DNA of 35,865 nt from Priapulus caudatus (GCF_000485595.1 NW_014577063.1:7169-43033); one strand, 5' to 3'; positions 11,304 through 22,756 are shown, numbered from the stretch's first letter. Numbers and translations: made by a program. Notes: generated from the letters alone by a model not told the origin.

Positions 11304-11502
11304 TCGTCGCGTCGCCGTCCTACTCACTATCTGAGATTGCCGGAGCCCCACTATCCAGTACACTATGCTGCCCATCCCCGACACCAGCTGACGTTTGACG
11401 ACGATATAACTACATTCAGGAACAGCCAGGCAGCTCTCATAGCCGCCCTGCAAGCAGAGAAGGCAGCAATCGAGATGCTGTTGGCCAGCAATCCCATCGC
11501 AG
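11304..11502 (+). CDS. Exon-like open segment with splice sites, copy 1
   Basis: A strong acceptor (TTCTGATTTGTTAGGGTTTCAG) precedes 11304 and a GTAAAG donor follows 11502. The segment is open throughout, phase 0 in and phase 1 out. It encodes a passage ending with FDDDITTFRNSQ, AALIAALQAEKAAIEML and LASNPIAG, which looks like an amphipathic helix. The second unit has the same segment at 20843-21048 with an extra C (ACACCCAGCTG versus ACACCAGCTG) and other indels, so the true frame upstream of FDDD is uncertain. With the extra C the frame would read MLPIPDTQLTFDDD from an internal ATG. It could be an internal exon of the same locus as the signal-peptide or lectin exons. The family is unknown. 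Confidence 0.35.
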
Positions 11503-11595
11503 GTAAAGCTGCCAGAATAGAATAGAAGAGAGAGTGCGCGTACGAGAGACGATGGCGGAGAATGAGAGAGAGCGCGCGTAGGAGAACGAGAGACA

Positions 11596-13404
11596 GAGAG
11601 AGGTGGTTAGAGTGACACGCACGCACGCACGCACGCAGGCACGCAGGTACGCACGCACGCACGCTCACACGCACACACGCACGCACGCACGCGCACACAC
11701 ATATATAGATATACATAGAAATACGAAAAAGTATTATACCGAAGAGAAAACGCGCCTGCGAAACAAAATATCGCTCGTGATTTCTCCTGTTACAGTTAAC
11801 AGGCAAATACGGTGGGAATGCGGGAAACCTATACTTTACATGTTGTTATTATCAATCCTGTGATACTCAGTTAGATCTGATCATAATATGAACCAATTAT
11901 GAGAGCAGAATGACTGGGGTTAGTACCAATAGCGGTATTGATCACTGTCACACGTGTCCATCATCGGTAACCTTTTGTCGTCATGGAGTTATTTCTCTCG
12001 TCAGTTGTATTGTATATGCGTAGTAAAAATGCCTGTATTGTATTGTATTATTTTCGTATCGTTTAGTATTATATTGTTGTGTATTACTTAAGAATTTCAG
12101 TATTTTAACAGCTTTTTATACTATTGCAACGATGATTTTTATAAATGAAAAGACTGTATTACTGCTGTATTGCTACGATTTTGGGGTTCTGTCGTGTATC
12201 GTCTGCACACTTATACAAACGACTTCACGTCCGTGACATCATACAACTGTGTGCGCACGAAGCTTGACACGACCTTGACACGTCTAGAGGTCACCATTGC
12301 TGACGAGGAGGCTTGCAGCTTCAGCCTAAACATGCGTGGAAGCTTAGGATAGCTTCCTTTAGACGTGAGCACGTGCACAATTCGCGTGTCCCCTGTGCAA
12401 GGTCACGTTGGGCTGATGAGTTGGTAACGGGAGATATATATGAAAGTTGCCAGACAGTATACTGACGTGGATATATTCTTGGATTGACTTCGTATTTTCT
12501 TGAATTAATTATAAATACTATTGTAATTGGCTAGTGTGTCTAGTAAAAGACAATTATTTAGCCAAGTGCTGCATTATTCCGTGTTTCTGATTTTGTCACT
12601 GTCGTCGTTGGTCAGAATGACACGTGTCTGGCAGTGGAGGTACAAGACCGGACGTGTCACCCCTGTGGAGCGATCACGGCCTGATCAACCACCCACAAGC
12701 GGATAACGATATAATATATTTATTGTCACGATAAACGCAAGGGCGACTTAGGCAACAATAACTATATTCCGTAGATTAAAACCAAAGAGGAATACAGATT
12801 TCCTTGTACATATAGACAAATGTCATCCGCGGCTGCCTATTCAGACGTCACAAACATTCTATACGTACATGGCACCTATCAGTGAGGTCACAGGTCAACG
12901 GGGTTCATCGTATCATCAATACACCTGACATGGCTGATTGTGTAAACATTGAGTTGATACGTATGATCGATGCACCTGACCACTCTCAATTCTGCGAAAC
13001 CGCAAATCGATTTCTTATCCGAACCGTAAAACCTCCGTGCGCTTTCATCTTTACTTATAGTTTGGTCGCGAATGTTAGCTGTGGCCGTCGGTCGCGCCTC
13101 ACGCTACAAAATAAACTTGTTATTTTGAGCTGTTTGTTCCGTGCGCGATCAATAGCAACGAGAACACAAACTTACATACTTTTAAAATGAATGCATCCTT
13201 ACGCAATCTGACGCCAGGCTACGATTGGAACCCTAATTAGAGCATGGAAACCATATATAGGTAAAACTCGCCCGACAACCATAAATGCAGTGACAGCTAC
13301 GTGACAAATGCACGTAGACAGCTAGGCCGTGTAGAAACCTAGCCATCTAGATAGACTGCAGACTCGATACAACGGTCGCTCGACATGGCGCGGTGAAAGA
13401 GTTG
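11596..13404 (+). repeat. Partial X copy (X2), 5'-truncated and cut by a gap
   Basis: It begins directly at ACACGCACGCACGC, joined to the end of Y1, so it lacks the first ~270 bases present in X1 and X3. It runs to the N gap at a point equivalent to 6838 in X1 (GCGGTGAAAGAGTTG). It differs from X1 and X3 by a few shared substitutions (for example GGTCACCATTGC versus GGTCATCATTGC, and TTGGTCAG versus TTGGCCAG), so it is a distinct copy and not a re-read of X1. Confidence 0.9.
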
Positions 13405-13634
13405 NNNNNNNNNNNNNNNNNNNNNNNNNNNNNNNNNNNNNNNNNNNNNNNNNNNNNNNNNNNNNNNNNNNNNNNNNNNNNNNNNNNNNNNNNNNNNNNN
13501 NNNNNNNNNNNNNNNNNNNNNNNNNNNNNNNNNNNNNNNNNNNNNNNNNNNNNNNNNNNNNNNNNNNNNNNNNNNNNNNNNNNNNNNNNNNNNNNNNNNN
13601 NNNNNNNNNNNNNNNNNNNNNNNNNNNNNNNNNN
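13405..13634. other. Assembly gap of 230 N
   Basis: The run of N separates X2 from X3. Sequence on the left stops in mid-X, and sequence on the right restarts near the first base of X. The missing stretch may therefore be much longer than 230 bases, up to the rest of X2 plus a whole Y half. Confidence 1.
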
Positions 13635-13781
13635 AAGAGAGGATCTGGCAAGCACGCACGGGCTTCGCTCTTAAACGTTTATATCAGACTATTAACAAAT
13701 AAAACCAGCCAGCACGGCTGCATACTTTGTGCTGTACCATTGCGACCCGACACTGATAGACGTGTAGAAGCATGATTCACA

Positions 13782-13813
13782 AATACACAATACAACATAC
13801 ACATACACACATA

Positions 13814-13858
<45 letters not shown>

Positions 13859-14029
13859 ACATACACACATACACACACACACACACGCCGCACCAGCCGC
13901 AGACACCACAGCACGCACGCCACGCACGCACGCACGCACGCACGCACGCACGGCACCAGCGCACGCACGCACGCACGCAAGCACGCACGACCACACACAC
14001 ACACACACACCACACACACCGCACACACA

Positions 14030-14068
<39 letters not shown>

Positions 14069-14195
14069 CACACACCACACACACCACACTACGCACGCAC
14101 GTACGCATGCACGGCACGCACGCAACGCACGCAGGCACGGCAGGTACGCACGCACGCACGCTCACACGCACACACGCACAGCACGCACGCGCACA
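13782..14195. repeat. Compound CA/ACGC microsatellite of X3
   Basis: Same order of CACATA, CA, ACGC and CA blocks as at 4706-5120, with different block lengths and extra single-base interruptions. Confidence 0.95.
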
Positions 14196-16439
14196 CACAT
14201 ATATAGATATACATAGAAATACGAAAAAGTATTATACCGAAGAGAAAACGCGCCTCGCGAAACAAAATATCGCTCGTGATTTCTCCTGTTAAAGTTAACA
14301 GGCAAATACGGTGGAATGCGGAACCTATACTTTACATGTTGTTATTATCAATCCTGTGATACTCAGTTAGATCTGATCATAATATGAACCAATTATGAGA
14401 GCAGAATGACTGGGGTTAGTACCAATACGGTATTGATCACTGTCACACGTGTCCATCATCGGTAACCTTTTGTCGTCATGGAGTTATTTCTCTCGTCAGT
14501 TGTATTGTATATGCGTAGTAAAAATGCCTGTATTGTATTGTATTATTTTCGTATCGTTTTAGTATTATATTGTTGTGTATTACTTAAGAATTTCAGTATT
14601 TTAACAGCTTTTTATACTATTGCAACGATGATTTTTATAAATGAAAAGACTGTATTACTGGCTGTATTGCTACGATTTGGGGTTCTGTCGTGTATCGTCT
14701 GCACACCTTATACAAACGACTTCACGTCCGTGACATCATACAACTGTGTGCGCACCGAAGCTTGACACGAACCTTGACACGTCTAGAGGTCATCATTGCT
14801 GACGAGGAGGCTTGCAGCTTCAGCCTAAACATGCGTGGAAGATTAGGATAGCTTCCTTTAGACGTGAGCACGTGGCACAATTCGCGTGTCCCCTGTGCAA
14901 GGTCACGTTGGCGATGAGTTGGTAACGGGAGATATATATGAAAGTTGCCAGACAGTAATACTGACGTGGATATATTCTTAGATTGACTTTCGTATTTTCT
15001 TGATTAATTATAAATACTATTGTAATTGGCTAGTGTGTCTAGTAAAACAATTATTTAGCCAAGTGCTGCATTATTCCGTGTTTCTGATTTTGTCATTGTC
15101 GTCGTTGGCCAGAATGACACGTGTCTGGCAGTGGAGGTACAAGACCGGACGTGTCACCGCTGTGGGACGATCACGGCCTGATCAACCACCCCACAAGCGG
15201 ATAACGATATAATATATTTATTGTCACGATAAACGCAAGGGCGACTTAGGCAACAATAACTATATTCCGTAGATTAAAACCAAAGAGGAATACAGATTTC
15301 CTTGTACATATAGACAAATGTCATCCGCGGCTGCCTATTCATGACGTCACAAACATTCTATAACACACATGGCACCTATCAGGGGGTCACAGGTCAACGG
15401 GGTTCATCGTATCATCAATGCACCTGACATGGCTGATTGTGTAAACATTGAGTTGATACGTATGATCGATGCACCTGACCACTCTCCATTCTGCGCAAAC
15501 CGGCAAATCGATTTCTTATCCGAACCGTAAAACCCCGTGCGCTTTCATCTTTACTTATAGTTTGGTCGCTAATGTTAGCTGTGCCGTCGGTCGCGGCCTC
15601 ACGCTACAAAATAAACTTGTTATTTGCGCTGTTTGTTCCGTGCGCGATCATAGCAACGAGAACACAAACTTACATACTTTTAAAATGAATGCATCCCTAC
15701 GCAATCTGACGCCAGGCTACGATTGGAACCCTAATTAGAGCATGGAAATCATAGGTTAAACTCGCCCGACAACCATAAATGCAGTGACAGCTACGTGACA
15801 AATACACGTAGACAGCTAGGCCGTGTAGAAACCTAGCCATCTAGATAGACTGCTGACCCGATACACAACGGTGGCTCGACATGGCGCGGTCAAAGAGTTG
15901 AACGCCTCCCTACTCCAATTAACTACAAGCTAGTTACCACGACCGTTTGTTTTCTCTTTTTATAAAAAGAGATATAAATATATATCTGTCTATTGGAGTG
16001 GGTCTGCCCAGCCTGATACTGCGCTAGAAAAATCCGACCTACAAAATTCGCTTTGGCTCGCAGCATCTCCCTACGATTGCCCACCTTAGCTCTGAGTTAA
16101 CCAGGCATCTCTCTTCTTTCTCACGCTCAAGCACGCGGACAGCACGCACGCAGCGCAGCACGCACGCACCACGCACACTACACAACCATTCATCAAACCA
16201 CAATTAAGCATCGCACGCCGAACGCGTACTATATGCTACGCTAGTATATCCTTTCCTCCTGGAACAAAATGATAAGACGATTTAAATTTGATAACGACAT
16301 GATCTAAATTAACATCATGATCTAATTGAATGTTTTTTTACGTTTATTAAACGTGCATGTAATGAATGATGTAGGTAAAGCAGTAATGTATTATTACTCG
16401 GCATCTCGCTTGTGCATTCACAAACCGTCTAGCGCGTAC

Positions 16440-16925
16440 ACACGCGCGCGCACACACCACACACACACTACACACGCACGCACGCACGCACGCACACAGC
16501 ACACACACACAGCGCAGCACGCACGCACCGCACGCACGCACACACACACACACTACACACACTTACACGCGCACTAACTCCCACGCATACGCTGGCATAT
16601 ACATGCAGCAGGCAGCACGCACACCCCACACACACGCGCATATACACGTACAGACACACGCACACCGCCACACACACGCGCATATACATGCACAGGCACA
16701 CGCACACCCACACACAACGCTCATATACAGGCACATGCACACCACACACCCACACACACGCTCATATACACACCCACACACACACACTCTAATACACGTA
16801 CAGGCGCACGCAACACACCACACCACCACACTCTTATACACGCACAGCCACACGCACACCCACGCATACGCTCATAATACACGCACAGGCACACGCAAAC
16901 CCCACACACACGCATACGCTCATCA
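16440..16925. repeat. CA/CACGCA satellite closing X3
   Basis: Equivalent to 7370-7865, with the same internal spacer words and order. Confidence 0.93.
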
Positions 16926-18242
16926 CCATTGACCTCTTGACCTCCTATAATACAGCTAATTAATTATGCTAATTAGGTCAATACTACTTAAGGGCTTTGG
17001 AATTGAAGCACTTAATCATTCCTGTATGTAAATCTAAACGTAAAGGAGAAAAGGCATCATAAAGAGTATTATATAATATCACAAAAAAGCAACACATTAA
17101 GGAGAATTTGGCATTTATTTTCGAAGATTTCTTCACATTTAACCTATTATTTTAGATGTTGAACCCTTATAACTCTATTAAAATATTCGATATTCGATTA
17201 AAAAATCAATGTTATATGAAAGTACAAGAAAAAATAAAACATATATAAAATTTGACCATCATTTGACTTTGATTCTCAAATTTGACCTTCAAGGTTAAAT
17301 GTCAGTTTGGAAACCGAGTGATTCTGAAAGGCCTGGATTATAGTGATACTTTCTAGCCGGGTTGCCAGCTTTGAACAAAAAATGCCATCAAAGGTTTTTT
17401 GAGCATATTTCCTGGGTTGGACTGCCGACTAAATCGCTGGCATGACCTTCGGCACCACCGACATTGTTATTGTAGTACCGGTGTTTTAAGCTAACAGAAA
17501 GAGAGAGGCGAATTCAGCACACCACCAATCGTTCAGGGAGCGGCCGCGATGAGCGCCAGAAGACATTAGCTGCATAACTTAAGTGGACATAAATTAACGT
17601 TACAGAAGGCATTCTTAATGGTTACGAACACATTAATTAACTTCCGCCAAGAAATGCGGGGTAGTTTTATCAAACAGAGGAATTTAATCCCAAGGGGGTA
17701 CCATCCGGACGGTAGTCGCGAGCGGTCATTGAACCACGACCCTTGACAGCTAACGAGGAAGACAAGTCGGACGAAGATGGAGAAAGAATAAACGATCACA
17801 GGTTTGGTAGAACGGAGAGACCGTCGACTACAGCTCGGTATGTGTACAATGTTGCATGCGACGTGTTAATAATGAAACTATGGTTGTCACACCAGTTTTA
17901 CACAACCGTTACGTTCTAACATGTCTAACGAACCGATATCCCACTCTTACATTATCACAAGCACGCATGTGGTCCATAGCGTAATATAACGCACGCCTGT
18001 GACGCGACAATCGGTTTCGTCGTCGCTTTTGTGTTAGCTTTAGGAAATGCGAAATTATGTATGGTAGGACTAGTAAGGATATCGCGACTTAATCTAATTG
18101 TCACGCACGACGACTGAGCTCCTAACACCGTGCGTACGAAAGTGCGGTCCGACGCGCCCTGACCAATTGGGCGACTTATGTCACGCACAGCTTCCACTTC
18201 AGTCGTATTTTTCAATCTGGACGCATTAATCTACATTCACGC

Positions 18243-18251
18243 TATATCAAA
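18243..18251 (+). promoter_or_regulatory. TATA-like site of the peptide gene, copy 2
   Basis: TATATCAAA sits in the same context (CACGCTATATCAAAGCGCG) as the intact TATATAAA of copy 1. A single extra C breaks the box. This could be a real lesion or a read error. Confidence 0.35.
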
Positions 18252-18498
18252 GCGCGAAGATTCTCAGAGAGGCGCGTACACTTGAGAGCATCATACTTGA
18301 GCGCGAGTATATGTTATGTAGAGAGCCGCGTGTGTAGGTTGGGAAACAACCATTGCTAAATCTGGCAGACCGCGTGGTGTCGAGTGTGTCAAGCTGTGTT
18401 GAGCTAGGACATATATATCATCTGAAATTGATAAGGTCATCAACGGAATAGGATTTGGCACGAACAGTGAACAGTATCAGCGTGGCAATAACGGGACC

Positions 18499-18785
18499 AT
18501 GAAAATGATGACGGGCCGTGACTACTATTATCTGCCTTCCTGGTTATCTTCGCTGTCAGGTAAGTGAGTTTGAAAACCGTTGTCTAAATCAGCGTGCGTG
18601 CGCAGCGGCTGCGGAAGTATGTGCGCTATGTACGTGATTGCCCGTGTGGTGTGTGTTGTGTGTGTGTGTTGTGTGTGTGTGTGTGTTGTGTGTGTGTGTG
18701 TGGTGGCTGTGTGTGTGTGTGTGGTGCGCCTTGTGTGTGTGTGTGGTGTGTGTTTGTGTGTGTGTCTGTGTGTGTGTGTGCTGTG

Positions 18786-18816
<31 letters not shown>

Positions 18817-19400
18817 TGTGGTGTGTGTGTGTGTGTGTTGCGTGTGTGTGTGCTGTGTGTGTGTGCGGGCAAATGGATTATTTATCAGAAGTAACCATGG
18901 CCGCTAGTTTCGTGATGCAACTTATAATTGTGTGTGTAAGAGGACCACTTAGTTTCTCGTCCGTTATAGCAACAGCAATTCCCGAACATGCACTGTACTG
19001 TAGTAGAGCAGTACTGATAGACTTTAAAACGATCTCCAACGATCGCTGTAGCGATTCTCGATTTTGTATTGCAGTCATGCTGCGTCATCCATTGTTCAGC
19101 CCCCTGCGGCGAAGATTCGCCTTACGTCAGCTATCCCACGCGTGTTCCAGTGAGCTAGACAGTGCGCACCAGCGGCAAACTTCAGGCCGTACGGAGAAAA
19201 ATTCCGGTCGACACACAGGAAGAGACGAGACGTACGACCGCTCCCAAATAACAACCGGATACGCGCGCCTCGCGCGCCGCCTGCGCCCTTACATAGCAAG
19301 CCGCGCGCCGGTCAAATTCGGTCTAAGGGCTCTACGCTTGTGTTCTCTCGCGCCTGAAGGTCAACGAGGGTCAACGAGACTCGTTACGGCGATGACGTAA
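18499..19400 (+). pseudogene. Second copy of the secreted-peptide gene, frames disrupted
   Basis: The copy is exon 1 at 18499-18559 and exon 2 at 19075-19400. The start ATGAAAATGATGACG, the GTAAGT donor, the TTGTATTGCAG acceptor and the ending TCGTTACGGCGATGACGTAA are all preserved. Relative to copy 1, both exons carry numerous 1-2 base insertions that shift the frame repeatedly. The signal peptide is no longer readable, and only the last residues STRLVTAMT recover the frame. Intron 1 is 515 bases against 307. The whole Y2 half shows the same indel load, including non-coding parts, so uncorrected sequencing errors are at least as likely as true pseudogenisation. Confidence 0.55.
18643..18865. 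repeat. Expanded, interrupted GT tract in intron 1 of copy 2
   Basis: About 220 bases of GT broken by extra G, T and C bases, against 43 pure bases in copy 1. Confidence 0.95.
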
Positions 19401-19907
19401 TTTTTCTCGTTGATACTACGAGCATTCCTATCGTATGCTATATATGTGTAATTTGAATGTGTATTCCTGCAAAGTAACTTTCCACCTTTTAATGTTCTCC
19501 ACCTTAAAATTGGATTACTACATCCTTAGAATTTTAGGGTATATATGATTAATGGTAATTATGAAACGAATAATGGTATATACGCTACGAATTTTATAAT
19601 CCATTTACACTTTAACATAGTTTGTCCATAAAACAACTGAGTTTCGAATCTTTATTTTGGCCCGTGACATGAAGCATATGGCAAATCCTGCCTATTGTGC
19701 TGCCACTCTTAAGAAAGTGCTTTTACAACCCGCGATTATTTTGCACGTTACAGACGGAAGGCCATAATCCAAAAGTGTAAGGGACTAACTATATTTGATA
19801 CCTACAACGCTTGTTATTTAACCGAATGTCTTAATATTGTAACTGAACTAAAAATCTAAAGCGGTTTGTTTATATTGTAATTGGTCAATTTCCTCTCCTC
19901 TTAAATG

Positions 19908-19917
19908 AATAAATAAA
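19908..19917 (+). terminator. Possible poly(A) signal, copy 2
   Basis: Two overlapping AATAAA hexamers in TGAATAAATAAAAG, equivalent to 10443-10448. Confidence 0.3.
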
Positions 19918-20842
19918 AGCAGTCACGCCTTAGTCTGTATAGCCTGCGCCAAAAAGTATGCGAATGCGCACAACAATGAAAGTAGATGGATTAGTAGTGC
20001 GGCGCACCGTCGTCTGTGAACAACGATTACAGACGCGTATGGTCTTATAAAACGTTAAAAAATCATTTTTTTATATCACCATATATTTGAACAATGAAAT
20101 TTTTGTATATGGCGTATTTAAGCCAACTTTAACCTAAAATAAGCGAAGGAACCTAGGGTTATAACGTATCCCCTTTAAATAGTTTTTGTTTGTCTTGATC
20201 GACGTTTCACTGACAATTATATTGTCACATTGATGCCCACAGAGACGGCCGGAGGTGTAGGTTTTACTGTGCATATTATAGCAATCTGTGCGTTGCCACT
20301 GCGCCTGGAATTATTCTACTCTCAAATCGCAACATTGACCTGGTAAACGAAAGAACATTTTGCCTCTGGTTTTTACTCTCATTGTTCATTGCCATATTCA
20401 GTTTGGTTGTTTTTTTAAAGGGGGTTTTATTTATATTGCTATCCATCGTGATTCCAATGCTTAGCAATTAATTGACTAAGCTCCTATAGAAAACTGACAT
20501 TAGGCACCTCACTGCAGTTTCGTCGCAATTCCTTACACAACTGGCGCGAGCCTACAGCGCTATCTATAAGGGCCTCTAATAGATGTTTAGCACAATCACG
20601 GAGTTGTGGAAACGGATATATACCCCAGGGCCGTAGCGAACTCATTTGCCTGGGGGCGCAGGCATGGTTTGTGTTCCTGACGAGTGGAAGTTAGCCATTA
20701 GCCACATGTAAGAGTAAATTCACAATGTTCTGCAAGGGCAAGCGAGTCTCTTGCCTCGGCCGCAGCTGCGGGCTTACTCATACCGCCGTCTGTTTCCCGG
20801 CGTTCATCTATATTTGTACTTCTGATTTGTTAGGGTTTTCAG

Positions 20843-21048
20843 TGCGTCGCGTTGCGCCGTCCTAACTCACTATCTGAGATTGCCGGAGCCCCACTTACCA
20901 GTACACTAATGCTGCCCATCCCCGACACCCAGCTGACGTTTGACGACGAATATAACTAATTCAGGAACAGCCAGGCAGCTCTCATAGCCGCCCTGCAAGC
21001 AGAGAAGGCAGCAATCGAGATGCTGTTGGCCAGGCAATCCCATCGCAG
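20843..21048 (+). pseudogene. Second copy of the exon-like segment
   Basis: The acceptor TTGTTAGGGTTTTCAG and donor AGGTAAAG are conserved with 11304-11502. Several indels (for example CACTTACCAG for CACTATCCAG, GAATATAACTAATTCAG for GATATAACTACATTCAG, and CCAGGCAATCCC for CCAGCAATCCC) break the frame. Confidence 0.4.
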
Positions 21049-21069
21049 GTAAAGCTGCCCAGAATAGAA

Positions 21070-21273
21070 TAGAAAGAGAGAGTGCGCGTGCGAGAGACGA
21101 TGGCGGAGAATGAGAGAGAGCGGCGCGTAGGAGAACGAGAGACAGAGAGAGGTGGTTTAGAGTGGGCGAGAGTGATAGAGAATGAGAAGAGAAAGAGAGA
21201 GGATATATATATCAATAATATATATATAATAATATATAATATATATATATATAATCCCTATTATCTACTCCTG

Positions 21274-21329
<56 letters not shown>

Positions 21330-21396
21330 CGAGAGAGAGAGAGAGAGAGAATATAATCCCTATTATCTACTCCCTGATATGTATATATATATATAT

Positions 21397-21434
<38 letters not shown>

Positions 21435-21516
21435 AATCCCTATTATCTATTATCTACTTCTGATAATAAGTAGAGAGAGAGAGAGAGAGAGTAAAATATA
21501 CTACTATTATATTATA

Positions 21517-21568
<52 letters not shown>
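21070..21568. repeat. GA and TA microsatellite block
   Basis: Alternating runs of GA and TA of up to 40 or more bases include three copies of a longer unit, AATCCCTATTATCTACTCC, at about 21253, 21354 and 21436. The block separates the end of Y2 from the lectin exon. Confidence 0.95.
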
Positions 21569-21571
<3 letters not shown>

Positions 21572-21703
21572 GAGTAAATAATCCCAAAGAGGGGAGTAAG
21601 AGAACGATGCTTTAAAGGCCTTTTAGTCAATTTCCATTATAATCGAACACTATAATGATGACATCGTACGCATGTATAATCATGCATCGTGCACTGCAAT
21701 CAG

Positions 21704-22234
21704 ACTATATACCGCGCCTTATACGCTCCAGATGGAATCACTCCGATCCCAACAATGACCTGCGAGGACGATGCGCCGATCACCATCACGTGTGGTATGA
21801 CGCAGATATCTACGATCATGGTGACGTACGGTTACGACCCTGCAACCGACGGCACCACGTGCACTAATGACCCCATGACTACTGACCTCACCGGCTGTAT
21901 GGTTAATGACGTTACGTCTACCTTTAGTGCTGGTTGTGTAGGGTCGACTAGCTGCGTTTTAGACATTTCCGACATGACCATTGGGACTGATCCATGTCCA
22001 ATTGGTAACTCAATCGGGCGTGTAACCTATACGTGTTCTATACTAACAGACAGCCAGATAGTATTCTTTGAGGCCCAGTACGCGCTCATCTGCTCGCAAC
22101 TGGACGCGATCGAGACAACATCGGCGAACGTAGCCACCGTTTTCGATGCTATATTCAGTGACTTGACATCATGGAGCAAGTATTTAGTATTCAAACCCAA
22201 ATACAGCCGTTACAACGGATATGGGAAACGTTAG
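21704..22234 (+). CDS. SUEL-type galactose/rhamnose-binding lectin domain, terminal exon
   Basis: An acceptor (GTGCACTGCAATCAG) opens a phase-0 exon of 176 codons ending in TAG. Residues about 18-111 match the Gal_Lectin (SUEL) fold. Eight cysteines lie at 20, 30, 53, 65, 78, 84, 98 and 111, with ITITC near the start, VTYGY where the family has YGR, DPCPIG for the DPC motif and VTYTC at the end. Such domains are secreted carbohydrate-binding modules used in egg, mucus and immune recognition. The sugar-contacting YGR arginine is replaced by Tyr (residue 44), so specificity may differ. A 65-residue tail follows with one more cysteine (130), a helical stretch (SQLDAIETTSANVATVFDAI) and a basic end. 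The exon has no start or signal peptide of its own, because an in-frame stop lies just upstream, so a 5' exon is needed. Confidence 0.85.
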   Translation, partial: TIYRALYAPDGITPIPTMTCEDDAPITITCGMTQISTIMVTYGYDPATDGTTCTNDPMTTDLTGCMVNDVTSTFSAGCVGSTSCVLDISDMTIGTDPCPIGNSIGRVTYTCSILTDSQIVFFEAQYALICSQLDAIETTSANVATVFDAIFSDLTSWSKYLVFKPKYSRYNGYGKR

Positions 22235-22560
22235 TTAAAGTAAATTGCATTGTGTATATCGATTGCGCGGCATGGGCATCAATACAGCGAGTCTACCGAA
22301 ATTGTGTGTCATTTACACGAAATGTAACGCATTTTATCGCTAAATTTTTAGCGAAAATTGATTCAATTTGAATTTGAGCGAAAATTCAAACGTGTTGATA
22401 TTATGTATGTTGACGATTATCTCAATGTTACGACTGGCGATGCTGTCCTATATAAACGATGAAATCAAATTGGCTTCATTTTCGCTGTAATGTATGTTAC
22501 TGACATGTAAAATTTTGTCAAAATATATTGCCTTTAATAAATAAATTATTGCTTTTATCT
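22235..22560 (+). other. 3' untranslated region of the lectin transcript
   Basis: AT-rich sequence between the lectin stop and the poly(A) signals, with no open frame of note. It holds a small inverted pair, TTTTATCGCTAAATTTTTAGC, at about 22331-22351. Confidence 0.5.
22536..22545 (+). terminator. Poly(A) signals of the lectin gene
   Basis: Two overlapping AATAAA hexamers occur in TTTAATAAATAAATTATTG, followed by the T/G-rich TTATCTGTGTTTTCCC about 12 bases on. They lie 302 bases after the lectin stop codon. Confidence 0.7.
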
Positions 22561-22756
22561 GTGTTTTCCCGTTAATTTCTGCCTCTAGTCACACATTTCT
22601 GTTACCAATGCATGCATAATGCACGTCAACGCCCATGCCACACCTGAGTCTTAGTAGATGAATGACCAACAGGCTGGATGTAGCTGTTACTAGATCCATG
22701 TGATCAGATAGCATAACAGACATTGAATTCCTGGAAAGCTGAACATGGTGGGGGAG

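Larger units (their letters stand above)
4569..11595 (+). repeat. Tandem segmental duplication, first full unit (X1+Y1)
   Basis: This ~7.0 kb unit begins at GATCTGGCAAGCACGCACGG and ends in the purine-rich AGAGAGAGGTGGTTAGAGTG. It recurs as 13642-21170. Its X half (about 4569-7870) also recurs, truncated, at 11596-13404. Landmarks present in every X copy are TACCGAAGA(G/A)AAAAACGCG, CGGTATTGATCACTG, GGTCAACGGGGTTCATCGTA and TATAAAAAGAGATATAAATA. Landmarks of Y are the NR-type TGACCT words, the TATA box, the two-exon peptide gene and the exon-like 11304-11502. Apart from the listed features I see no gene in X. Its frames are not preserved among the copies. Confidence 0.95.
13642..21170 (+). 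repeat. Tandem segmental duplication, second full unit (X3+Y2)
   Basis: The unit repeats 4569-11595 in the same order and orientation. X3 is close to X1. Y2 (about 16930-21170) is co-linear with Y1 but carries dozens of single-base insertions and deletions, densest from 17600 to 20500, which lengthen it. The unit ends after AGAGAGAGGTGGTTTAGAGTG, where the first unit instead joins X2. Confidence 0.95.

Noticed and set aside
21082-21615. Ile-Tyr and Arg-Glu frames before the lectin exon
   Set aside because: Translations of TA and GA microsatellites.
21704-22234. Splicing of the 20843-21048 segment directly to the lectin exon
   Set aside because: The segment ends in phase 1 (as read in copy 1) and the lectin exon needs phase 0. 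The phase-1 join enters a frame without lectin residues. It could be revisited if indels change the phase.
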